Source: Ruminococcaceae bacterium UBA1425 (GTDB taxonomy: Bacteria; Bacillota; Clostridia; Oscillospirales; Acutalibacteraceae). From it: a DNA stretch of 8,766 bases. Positions 1 through 4,686 of the stretch are shown piece by piece. The position numbers and the translations under genes were made by a program. Where the stretch lies: contig DCUB01000025.1 of NCBI GenBank assembly GCA_002329365.1, positions 401 to 9,166 on the forward strand. Direction: 5' to 3'. Under the pieces are notes generated by a model. The model was not told the origin of the DNA. It was given only the letters and a program-made list of their open reading frames with translations, and did no database searches. Each line of letters begins with the position of its first letter. The stretch's first letter is position 1.

Positions 1-692
1 CGGCAGCCGGTGGAACGGCTCTCGCCGTAGCGTGCAACGTTCTTGAGGCTGAAAGCCTTGAGGCGGCAAAGGCGGAGATTAACGAAAAGCTCGGCATCTG
101 CGACATCCTTGTAAACGGAGCGGGCGGCAATTCGCCTCTCGGCACTACAACAAAGGATACGCTTGAGCTTTCCGACCTCACCGAAAAGGCGGAGGGAGTA
201 AAAACCTTCTTCGACCTTGACCCGAAGGGTATTGAGTTTGTTTTCAACTTAAACTTTCTCGGCACGCTGCTCACCACGCAGACCTTTGCAAAGGAAATGG
301 TCGGCAGGGAAAACGTCTGCATAATCAATATTTCGTCGATGAATTCATACCGTCCGCTCACGCGTATTCCTGCGTACTCGGCTGCAAAGGCGGCTGTTTC
401 AAACTTCACGCAGTTCATGGCGGTACACTTCGCCGATGTGGGCATAAGGGTAAACGCCATAGCACCCGGCTTCTTCGCCACAATCCAGAATCAGAAGCTA
501 CTCTTTAACGAGGACGGCACGCTTACCGCGCGCTCCGGAAAAATTATTTCCCACACTCCGCTTAGGAGGTTCGGAAAGACGGAGGACCTCACGGGGGCGC
601 TCCTGTTCCTCTGCGACGAAGCGTATTCAGGGTTCATTACAGGCGTCGTTCTTCCCGTTGACGGCGGCTTTTCGGCGTTTTCGGGTGTTTAA
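1..692 (+). CDS. SDR-family oxidoreductase, 5'-truncated by the window edge
   Basis: The open frame enters at base 3 and gives 229 residues up to the TAA at 690-692. The start and the N-terminal Rossmann glycine motif lie outside the window, so roughly 50-60 residues are missing compared with the usual 270-280. Seen: the NGAG motif after a DILV strand (codons near 105-125), catalytic serines in ISSM (333-338), the catalytic YSAAK motif (Tyr at 375, Lys at 387), the RVNAIAPG segment after the active site, and the C-terminal VDGGFSAFSGV. From family knowledge, this C-terminus and the long insert between NGAG and the next helix resemble SDR-type D-mannonate oxidoreductases (Bacillus YjmF-like), which reduce fructuronate with NAD(H) in hexuronate breakdown. 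The SDR call is firm. The substrate is an inference, because no uxuA or other pathway gene is visible here. Confidence 0.9.
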   Translation, partial: AAGGTALAVACNVLEAESLEAAKAEINEKLGICDILVNGAGGNSPLGTTTKDTLELSDLTEKAEGVKTFFDLDPKGIEFVFNLNFLGTLLTTQTFAKEMVGRENVCIINISSMNSYRPLTRIPAYSAAKAAVSNFTQFMAVHFADVGIRVNAIAPGFFATIQNQKLLFNEDGTLTARSGKIISHTPLRRFGKTEDLTGALLFLCDEAYSGFITGVVLPVDGGFSAFSGV

Positions 693-702
693 TCAAGCCG
701 CT

Positions 703-731
703 AAACAGAAAAAGCCGTGCAAACGCACGGC
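703..731 (-). terminator. Terminator of the XRE repressor gene (minus strand)
   Basis: GCCGTGC (714-720) and GCACGGC (725-731) form a perfect 7-bp stem with a 4-base loop. Read on the minus strand the stem is followed by TTTTTCTGTTT (complement of 703-713), a typical intrinsic terminator about 80 bases past the repressor stop codon. On the plus strand the hairpin is followed by ATTTACAAATTG, a poor U-tract, so it probably works mainly leftwards. Confidence 0.7.
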
Positions 732-758
732 ATTTACAAATTGAACAAAAACAATATC

Positions 759-797
759 CCGGGGCAGCCGTATATGCCGCCCCGGTTTTATTTTTTT
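759..797 (+). terminator. Terminator of the SDR gene (plus strand)
   Basis: CCGGGGC (759-765) pairs perfectly with GCCCCGG (779-785) around a 13-base loop. The run TTTTATTTTTTT (786-797) follows at once. This is a strong intrinsic terminator for rightward transcription, 67 bases after the SDR stop codon. Confidence 0.85.
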
Positions 798-811
798 CGT
801 TTATAGCTTTG

Positions 812-1213
812 TTATTCCTTTTCTTCGCTTTTTGTGTCCCGTTCCACAACGTCCAATACGGCGTCAATAAAACCACGCTTGTCCGTACATGCCCTGAAAT
901 ACAATACAAGCTGCTGCTCCTCAAAGGTAAGGTTCGAAAACCTTTCGGTATTTTCGTACAGCGAAAGACCTTCGGGAATTGAACACTCAAGATTAAGGTC
1001 GGAAGCTTTTTTATATGAAGAAGGAACAAAATCCTCGATACTTACGTGGTATAGGCAGGAAAGCCTCGCAAGAACTTCTGTAGACGGTCGTGTTTTTCCT
1101 GTTTCGTAATATGAGTAAGTAGAACGGTCGATGCCGAGAAATTCGGCGACATTCTGTTGCGTGTAGCCGTTTTGAATTCTTAAAGACTTCAGAGTTTCAG
1201 AGATCATCTTCAA
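812..1213 (-). CDS. XRE-family helix-turn-helix transcriptional regulator
   Basis: A 133-residue protein. Residues about 7-62 are a Cro/C1-type HTH: LKSLRIQNGYTQQNVAEFLG, then IDRSTYSYYETGKTRPS, then a closing helix through LYHVSIEDF. The tail (about 63-133) is acidic and contains NLTFEEQQLVLYFRA, a short helical segment often found after XRE domains, possibly for dimerisation. The TTG at 1213 has a G-rich ribosome binding site (complement of 1220-1224) six bases upstream. An ATG at 1207 would shorten the protein by two residues and sits 12 bases from that site, so TTG is slightly favoured. The gene has its own near-perfect promoter and a palindrome across it, suggesting autorepression. Its targets are unknown; a prophage-type or stress repressor are both possible. 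Confidence 0.92.
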   Translation of the reverse strand: MKMISETLKSLRIQNGYTQQNVAEFLGIDRSTYSYYETGKTRPSTEVLARLSCLYHVSIEDFVPSSYKKASDLNLECSIPEGLSLYENTERFSNLTFEEQQLVLYFRACTDKRGFIDAVLDVVERDTKSEEKE

Positions 1214-1220
1214 TTAATAC

Positions 1221-1262
1221 CCCCATGACGAGAATCATACAAATAATTATACAATCATGGGG
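1221..1262. promoter_or_regulatory. Inverted-repeat operator candidate over the XRE promoter
   Basis: CCCCATGA (1221-1228) and TCATGGGG (1255-1262) are exact reverse complements separated by 26 bases. One half lies inside the spacer between the -35 and -10 boxes. The other overlaps the leader and ribosome binding site, so the pair brackets the -10 box. The half-site centres are 34 bp apart, a little over three helical turns. Only one half would be in the mRNA, so a DNA operator bound by the encoded XRE protein is likelier than an RNA hairpin. The binding protein is an inference. Confidence 0.6.
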
Positions 1263-1274
1263 ATTTGGTGTCAA
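1246..1274 (-). promoter_or_regulatory. Perfect-consensus sigma-70/sigma-A promoter of the XRE gene
   Basis: On the minus strand, TTGACA (1274-1269) is followed by exactly 17 bases and then TATAAT (1251-1246), the full consensus at both boxes with optimal spacing. The transcript would start near 1239 and have a leader of about 26 bases. A fully consensus promoter on a regulator gene usually implies strong repression. Confidence 0.88.
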
Positions 1275-1311
1275 GTACAGCACTCTCTTTGTAATAAATT
1301 TTGTCCTTTTT

Positions 1312-1683
1312 CTACATAAGTATATATAATAGTGCGAAAATCAGCATAAAATCCGCTTTTTCGCTCATCAGCAGCATTATTACAGACAGGATGAAAACGG
1401 TGTCGCTGTTCTGTTGAAGACCTGCGCCCGCCGCGGTCTTTGCGTCCGTCCGCCCGTTCGTTTTTTCCGGCGGAGGCAGACTGTGCAGGTCGCTTAAACG
1501 AGGCTCTTTCTGCGGCTTTGCCGGATCTTCCGTATGCCGTATGTCTTCAATAAATCTTTTGCCGAAGTCTTCGGTTCTTCTTCTTGAGTTTTGCCGCATT
1601 GACTGTTTACGCATCTCAAACAAGTCGAACGGACCTTTTTCGCTTACAGGTACCGATTCGGCGGCTGTATTAGCTGCATTCAT
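1312..1683 (-). CDS. Small protein with hydrophobic C-terminal tail, unknown function
   Basis: A 123-residue protein that I cannot assign a function. Residues 1-92 are polar and probably disordered, with a basic stretch (RKQSMRQNSRRR, 25-36) and a proline-rich part near 69-73. Residues 94-123 are strongly hydrophobic: two short segments, VFILSVIMLLM and FMLIFALLYILM, joined by SEKAD, which could be a membrane hairpin or an amphipathic oligomerising tail. From memory, small Clostridia proteins ending in this LLxLLxxSExxDxLLxALLYxL pattern are common and uncharacterised. The ATG at 1683 is chosen because AGGAGG (complement of 1692-1697) lies eight bases upstream. The in-frame GTG at 1692 overlaps that ribosome binding site. 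It is last of three close genes, 19 bases after the previous one. No terminator follows, so transcripts may run on into the XRE gene. Confidence 0.72.
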   Translation of the reverse strand: MNAANTAAESVPVSEKGPFDLFEMRKQSMRQNSRRRTEDFGKRFIEDIRHTEDPAKPQKEPRLSDLHSLPPPEKTNGRTDAKTAAGAGLQQNSDTVFILSVIMLLMSEKADFMLIFALLYILM

Positions 1684-1702
1684 AGTATCCACCTCCTCAA
1701 AA

Positions 1703-2071
1703 TCATCCGCCCTTGTCGGAGCCGAAGCTGTTCTGTATCATCGGCAAAATATCAATGAGCTTAAGAAGCTGTATCGCTTCGTCAGCTTTTTTTCGTTTAG
1801 TGGGGCTTAAATGAGGCTTTAACGCGAAAATCAACTCCGAACGGTTGTCCTTTTTGTTCATTGACGCCATGATGGACGACAGCTTCATCAGCATAGCCGG
1901 GTCGATTCCCGAAAGGGGAGAAGCGTCATCGTTCTTCTCCTCGCTCTCGGACTTCTTGTCCGCGCCGGCGGAAGAGCCGAGAATGGACTGCGCCGCCTCG
2001 CGGAGCGAATTCATGTCATCCTCGCTCATTCCGCCGAGAAGTTCGCTTATGTTGTCCATCATGTTGTCCAT
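1703..2071 (-). CDS. Small helical protein of unknown function, middle gene of three
   Basis: A 122-residue acidic protein without signal peptide or obvious membrane segment. Residues 1-33 form a predicted helical region with paired methionines and LLGGMSEDDMNSL. Residues 34-54 are a charged low-complexity linker (KKSESEEKNDD). Residues 55-114 are a helical domain containing DPAMLMKLSSIMASM and then ELIFALKPHLSPTKRKKADEAIQLLKLIDILPMI. This second block resembles a recurrent motif, roughly LLxALKPxLSxxRxxKxDxAIxxLKLxxLLP, that I recall in uncharacterised Clostridia proteins; that recognition is from memory. The ATG at 2071 has GAGGTG just upstream. The gene is 30 bases after its upstream neighbour and 19 bases before the next, so a shared operon is likely. 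Confidence 0.78.
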   Translation of the reverse strand: MDNMMDNISELLGGMSEDDMNSLREAAQSILGSSAGADKKSESEEKNDDASPLSGIDPAMLMKLSSIMASMNKKDNRSELIFALKPHLSPTKRKKADEAIQLLKLIDILPMIQNSFGSDKGG

Positions 2072-2101
2072 TAAGCACCTCAGGATTCAAGTGACTTTGC
2101 A

Positions 2102-2350
2102 TCACGGTTTTTTGTTAAACAGGTTTTTAAGTAGCATTTGCGCCGCCTTGCTTTCCATTAATTTATTCACGGCGTCGCTGTCTGAGAGTATTTTTTCAAG
2201 CTTTTCAGCCTGTTTCTGGTTCATTCCGCTTTTTGCGAACTCAAGCATTTTTTCTTTCTGCTGCTCGCTGTCAGCGCCGCTTTCCTGAAGCAACTTTGCC
2301 ATCTGCAAAAGCTGCTCGGGAGTTATATTGTTGCTGCCCGTTGAAATCAC
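2102..2350 (-). CDS. Small helical protein of unknown function, first gene of three
   Basis: An 82-residue protein, soluble and highly charged, predicted to be almost wholly helical: TPEQLLQMAKLLQESG, then QKEKMLEFAKSGMNQKQAEKLEKILS, then DAVNKLMESKAAQMLLKNLF with a KKP end. The last segment resembles the LSDPEALxKLLxSPxAQxLLKKL pattern known to me from uncharacterised Clostridia proteins. The GTG at 2350 is the only reasonable start near the N-terminus, but the ribosome-binding-like GAAAGG abuts it with no spacer, and the bases GAAAGGGTGAT themselves match the 16S tail. Initiation may therefore be weak or may occur elsewhere. The reading frame upstream is closed by a TGA 18 bases before the GTG. 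Divergent from the phosphoesterase gene across 54 bases. Confidence 0.7.
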   Translation of the reverse strand: MISTGSNNITPEQLLQMAKLLQESGADSEQQKEKMLEFAKSGMNQKQAEKLEKILSDSDAVNKLMESKAAQMLLKNLFNKKP

Positions 2351-2369
2351 CCTTTCGATACGGTATAAT
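2341..2369 (+). promoter_or_regulatory. Sigma-70/sigma-A promoter of the YfcE-like gene
   Basis: TTGAAA (2341-2346), a 17-base spacer and TATAAT (2364-2369) form a near-consensus promoter. Transcription would start near 2376, leaving a leader of roughly 28 bases with GAGGTG (2392-2397) seven bases before the ATG at 2405. The -35 box lies inside the first codons of the divergent small-protein gene. Confidence 0.8.
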
Positions 2370-2375
2370 CAGTAC

Positions 2376-2405
2376 AGTATATGTTATCTTTGAGGTGCTT
2401 ATGAA
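2376..2405 (-). promoter_or_regulatory. Possible promoter of the three-gene small-protein cluster
   Basis: On the minus strand a TATACT box (2381-2376) has TTCATA (2405-2400) 18 bases upstream, a weak sigma-A match. The same bases can also be read as TCATAA, 15 bases, CATATACT, which resembles the sporulation sigma-E pattern (CATA-type -35 and CATACANT-type -10). The two readings cannot be separated by eye. Confidence 0.3.
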
Positions 2406-2866
2406 TGAGGATTCTTGTTGTATCCGACACGCACGGCGACATTTTTTCGCTGCGTCTGGCTATAGAGCGACAGCCGGCAGCGTCGATGCTTTTACATCTC
2501 GGCGACGGAGAAGACGACCTAAACGCCTGTTCGTCTTACACGTCCGCGCTTAAATGCGTTCAGGTAAGAGGAAACTGCGATTTCGGCTCGCAGGCTCCGC
2601 CGATGCAGGTTGTTTTTGCCGCGGGCAAGAGAATTTTCTGCTCTCACGGCTACGCCGAGCGCGTTAAATACGGCGACTATGAGCTGAAGGAGGCGGCGCG
2701 CAGACAAAATGCCGACATTGCATTATACGGTCATACGCACTCACCTGTGAATTATTACGAGGACGGATTGTATGTTTTTAACCCCGGGTCGCTCCACTCC
2801 GGGGATTACGGTGTTGTTGACATCACAAAAGCGGGAATAGTATGTATTAACCTAAAGCTGTTTTAA
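2405..2866 (+). CDS. yfcE: YfcE/MJ0936-family metallophosphoesterase
   Basis: A 153-residue cytoplasmic enzyme of the calcineurin-like fold, close to the usual 155-180 residues for the YfcE group. All seven metal-ligand positions of the family can be seen: Asp8 and His10 in SDTHG, Asp34 in LGDGEDD, Asn57 in RGNCD, His81 in CSHG, and His110 and His112 in GHTH, followed by the usual NPGS turn (126-129). Family members hydrolyse phosphodiesters in vitro with Mn2+; the physiological substrate is generally unknown. The ATG at 2405 fits the GAGGTG site seven bases upstream. An ATG at 2401 is out of frame. The gene has its own promoter and stands alone, with thpR following after a 128-base gap that contains a second promoter. 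Confidence 0.93.
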   Translation: MRILVVSDTHGDIFSLRLAIERQPAASMLLHLGDGEDDLNACSSYTSALKCVQVRGNCDFGSQAPPMQVVFAAGKRIFCSHGYAERVKYGDYELKEAARRQNADIALYGHTHSPVNYYEDGLYVFNPGSLHSGDYGVVDITKAGIVCINLKLF

Positions 2867-2943
2867 TTACAGTTCGGCTCGGCTCCCGCTCCGCGTCACA
2901 TCAAAAACCCGCGACACAGTATAGGCTTATGCCGGACTGAATA

Positions 2944-2952
2944 TGATATAAT
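2944..2952 (+). promoter_or_regulatory. Extended -10 promoter of thpR
   Basis: TATAAT (2947-2952) is preceded directly by TGA (2944-2946), giving the extended TGN -10 element, which can work without a good -35 box. No convincing -35 is seen 16-18 bases upstream. The start would be about 35 bases before the ATG. Confidence 0.6.
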
Positions 2953-2994
2953 ACACTATTCTGTTTCGGAATTTACTGTCTGAGGAGGTATATT

Positions 2995-3495
2995 ATGCGT
3001 CTGTTTATTGCCATAAACTTTTCGGATGAAATAAAAAGTATGCTGCTCGACGCGACTGAAACGCTTAAAAGCCAGGTCCTCTGCGGCAATTTTACAAGGC
3101 GCGAAAACCTTCACCTGACGCTTGCCTTTATAGGCGAGACGAACAGGACGACCGACGTAATAAATTGTATCGACAGTGTACCGGCGTCACCTTTTACGCT
3201 GACCTTCGGCGGCAGCGGCAGGTTCGGTGACATCTGGTGGGCAGGCATAAAAAGAAGCGGGGAGTTAGCAGCTCTTGCCGAAAACCTTCAAAACGCTCTG
3301 TGCGGGAGCGGGTTCAGCATTGAAAAAAGGGAGTTCAGGCCTCATGTTACACTTGCGAGGGAGTTAAAGTCAGACGGCCGGATAACTCTCTACATACCGC
3401 CCGCCGTGATGACCGTCAACCGCATATCACTTATGAAGTCAGAGCGTGTTCACGGCAGACTTTTATATACGGAGATATACGGACGAAACCTGTGA
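2995..3495 (+). CDS. thpR: RNA 2',3'-cyclic phosphodiesterase (ThpR/LigT, 2H family)
   Basis: A 166-residue cytoplasmic protein of the two-histidine phosphoesterase superfamily, slightly shorter than the usual 175-190. The N-terminus RLFIAINF is typical. The two catalytic HxTx motifs are intact: His40-Leu-Thr42-Leu in ENLHLTLAFIG and His117-Val-Thr119-Leu in FRPHVTLAR, about the usual spacing apart, and GRFGDIWWAGI lies between them as in other members. The family hydrolyses RNA 2',3'-cyclic phosphate ends, and some members ligate tRNA halves in vitro. The start at 2995 has a perfect AGGAGG (2983-2988) six bases upstream. It may work in RNA repair or turnover, which is an inference from the family. 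Confidence 0.95.
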   Translation: MRLFIAINFSDEIKSMLLDATETLKSQVLCGNFTRRENLHLTLAFIGETNRTTDVINCIDSVPASPFTLTFGGSGRFGDIWWAGIKRSGELAALAENLQNALCGSGFSIEKREFRPHVTLARELKSDGRITLYIPPAVMTVNRISLMKSERVHGRLLYTEIYGRNL

Positions 3496-3509
3496 ACAAA
3501 TAACGCGGT

Positions 3510-3591
3510 AAAAAAAGAACGGTCAAGACATCCCTACATTTTTTCCGAAGCTTAGGAAAAATTACTTGTAGGGAACGGTCCTGACCGTTCC
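3510..3591 (-). terminator. Probable terminator of the lipoprotein gene formed by the palindrome
   Basis: Read on the minus strand, the long hairpin of the palindromic element ends in GACCGTTC and is followed immediately by seven T (complement of 3510-3516). It begins 28 bases after the lipoprotein stop codon. A large G+C-bearing stem plus U7 is a good intrinsic terminator. The plus strand has no comparable T-run after the element, so thpR is less clearly terminated. Confidence 0.6.
3517..3591. repeat. Imperfect palindromic intergenic repeat (REP/MITE-like)
   Basis: The left arm (3517-3538) and right arm (3567-3591) are reverse complements except for a few changes near their middle. They pair as nine bases (GAACGGTCA), a short wobble/GAC section, then eight bases (TCCCTACA). 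Inside lies a second stem, TTTTTCC (3540-3546) with GGAAAAA (3555-3561). The right arm is itself a perfect 9-bp hairpin, GGAACGGTC-CT-GACCGTTCC (3572-3591). From memory, TGTAGGGAACGGTC-like palindromes are dispersed in gut Ruminococcaceae genomes. Only one copy is in this window, so the repeat status is inferred. Confidence 0.6.
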
Positions 3592-3618
3592 GAAATTTAA
3601 AGACGGGTTATGTTTTAA

Positions 3619-4464
3619 TTACATGGTGATTTCGTATTTTACTATGCCCTGCGCGCCCTTGAGCGTTACTTTTACTATGCTGATTTTTACACCTATGTTG
3701 TCAAGGCTGACATTAACGTCGAAATTCCATTTGCCGCTTTTGATTTTGCCTGTGGTGTTGTCGATTACAACCTTGATTGTCGCATTTGTGTACTTTAGCT
3801 TTACTGTGCCCTCCGAATAATCAACGTTAACGCCGTCAAGCTCGCCTATCGCGGTGTCGATTCCGTCAAGCACGCCCACGCCGTGCGCGACGGGGCCGTT
3901 CGGATTGCCCTTAATGCCGTCCGTCTGTTCCTTCAGCACGATTGTAACGGTTGTGGTTTTGCCGTCGTCAACCGCCTTTGCCGACTTGACGTCGGACGCC
4001 GTGAGATTTTCAAAGCTTCCCTCGATTTTACTTATGGGGGTTGAGTTCTTCGCAAGTGCTTTTCTCGCAATCGGCTCAAACATGTTGATTATGGTGCCAA
4101 TAGCGCCTTCGCCGCCGTCAAGGTACGCCAGCGACATAACCTTGTTTGCGGAAATGCCGGCCTTATTGGTCTTTGCCGCCGCATCCTTGTAGAGGCTTAC
4201 AACGCCCTCTGCGGTTGTAAGGTCGAATTCGCCCGCCTCGGTGGTTTCCTCTTCCGCCATGTTGGTTGTGGCGTTTGTTTGTTCGTCAGCGGGTTCGGTA
4301 ATTGCTTCTGTCTCGTCAGCCGCGGCTGTCGTCTCGTCGCTGACAGCCTCGGTCGTTTCGTCCGCCGGCAGGGTGGTTGTGTCGGCTTCGTTTCCGCCGC
4401 AGGCAGCCATTGAAAGAGTAATTACAAAAACAAGGGCAAGCGCGAGAAGCTTTCTTACTGTCAT
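3619..4464 (-). CDS. Lipoprotein with Thr/Glu-rich linker and extracellular beta domain
   Basis: A 281-residue predicted lipoprotein. Residues 1-21 are a signal peptide (RK, then a hydrophobic core) ending in the lipobox SMAAC with Cys22 as the lipidated residue. Residues 25-80 are a Thr/Glu/Ala/Asp-rich linker built of repeated TTEA/DETT units, a surface spacer likely to carry the domain through the cell wall. Residues about 80-281 form one domain: FDLTTAEGVVSLYKDAAAKTNKAG, a helical part, then beta-strand-rich KTTTVTIVLKEQ, VKLKYTNATIKVVIDNTTGKI and KISIVKVTLKGAQG. This layout matches a family of uncharacterised Clostridia surface proteins that I recall; no enzyme motif is seen. The ATG at 4464 follows GAGGT by six to seven bases. 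Divergent from the ceramidase-like gene, which is also exported. Confidence 0.85.
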   Translation of the reverse strand: MTVRKLLALALVFVITLSMAACGGNEADTTTLPADETTEAVSDETTAAADETEAITEPADEQTNATTNMAEEETTEAGEFDLTTAEGVVSLYKDAAAKTNKAGISANKVMSLAYLDGGEGAIGTIINMFEPIARKALAKNSTPISKIEGSFENLTASDVKSAKAVDDGKTTTVTIVLKEQTDGIKGNPNGPVAHGVGVLDGIDTAIGELDGVNVDYSEGTVKLKYTNATIKVVIDNTTGKIKSGKWNFDVNVSLDNIGVKISIVKVTLKGAQGIVKYEITM

Positions 4465-4508
4465 TTTGTTACCTCATTTCATATTTTATGTTTATTTCAT
4501 CGAACATT

Positions 4509-4537
4509 ATTATAGCATCATTTTCCGTGCAACGCAA
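4509..4537 (-). promoter_or_regulatory. Promoter of the lipoprotein gene
   Basis: On the minus strand TATAAT (4514-4509) is preceded by TGC, an extended -10, with a weak -35 match TTGCGT (4537-4532) at 17 bases. The leader would be about 38 bases. Confidence 0.6.
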
Positions 4538-4572
4538 TAGCGAAATATTTGAATCGCGGCAGCTTTTGCGAA

Positions 4573-4586
4573 GAAAAACATTTTTC
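4573..4586. promoter_or_regulatory. Short palindrome between divergent promoters
   Basis: GAAAAA-CA-TTTTTC is a perfect 6-bp inverted repeat lying between the lipoprotein promoter and the ceramidase-like gene's promoter. It could be an operator for either gene. An A+T-rich palindrome of this size can arise by chance, so support is weak. Confidence 0.2.
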
Positions 4587-4616
4587 AGAAACTGTTACAT
4601 ATTTTAATAAAAGTGC

Positions 4617-4645
4617 TTGAAGTTTTTTATGTATTTTAGTATCAT
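4617..4645 (+). promoter_or_regulatory. Promoter of the ceramidase-like/isomerase/SPFH operon
   Basis: TTGAAG (4617-4622), 17 bases, then TATCAT (4640-4645), matching four and five of six consensus bases. The leader would be about 35 bases, with AAGAAGG some nine bases before the ATG at 4687. Confidence 0.6.
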
Positions 4646-4686
4646 AGAATACGGTATTCATTAAAAAAGAAAGAAGGTAAAATTTA

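Noticed and set aside
714..785. Two hairpins as a repeat array or attachment site
   Set aside because: Their sequences are unrelated, each has a T-run on the side expected for a terminator, and no repeated unit occurs elsewhere in the window.
637..1029. Open frame of 130 codons on the minus strand
   Set aside because: It overlaps the repressor gene in another frame, crosses both terminators and the SDR end, and its product is basic and low in recognisable structure.
1684..1692. GTG at 1692 as start of the third small-protein gene
   Set aside because: The codon overlaps its own AGGAGG. The in-frame ATG at 1683 has ideal eight-base spacing.
1541..2288. Plus-strand open frames opposite the three small-protein genes
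   Set aside because: They lack ribosome binding sites, and their products are serine/phenylalanine-rich as expected for antisense of charged helical proteins.
3854..4540. Two plus-strand open frames opposite the lipoprotein gene
   Set aside because: They are mirror frames of the Thr/Glu/Ala-rich coding sequence. The products are serine/valine-rich low complexity, and the minus-strand frame has a lipobox, a ribosome binding site and a promoter.
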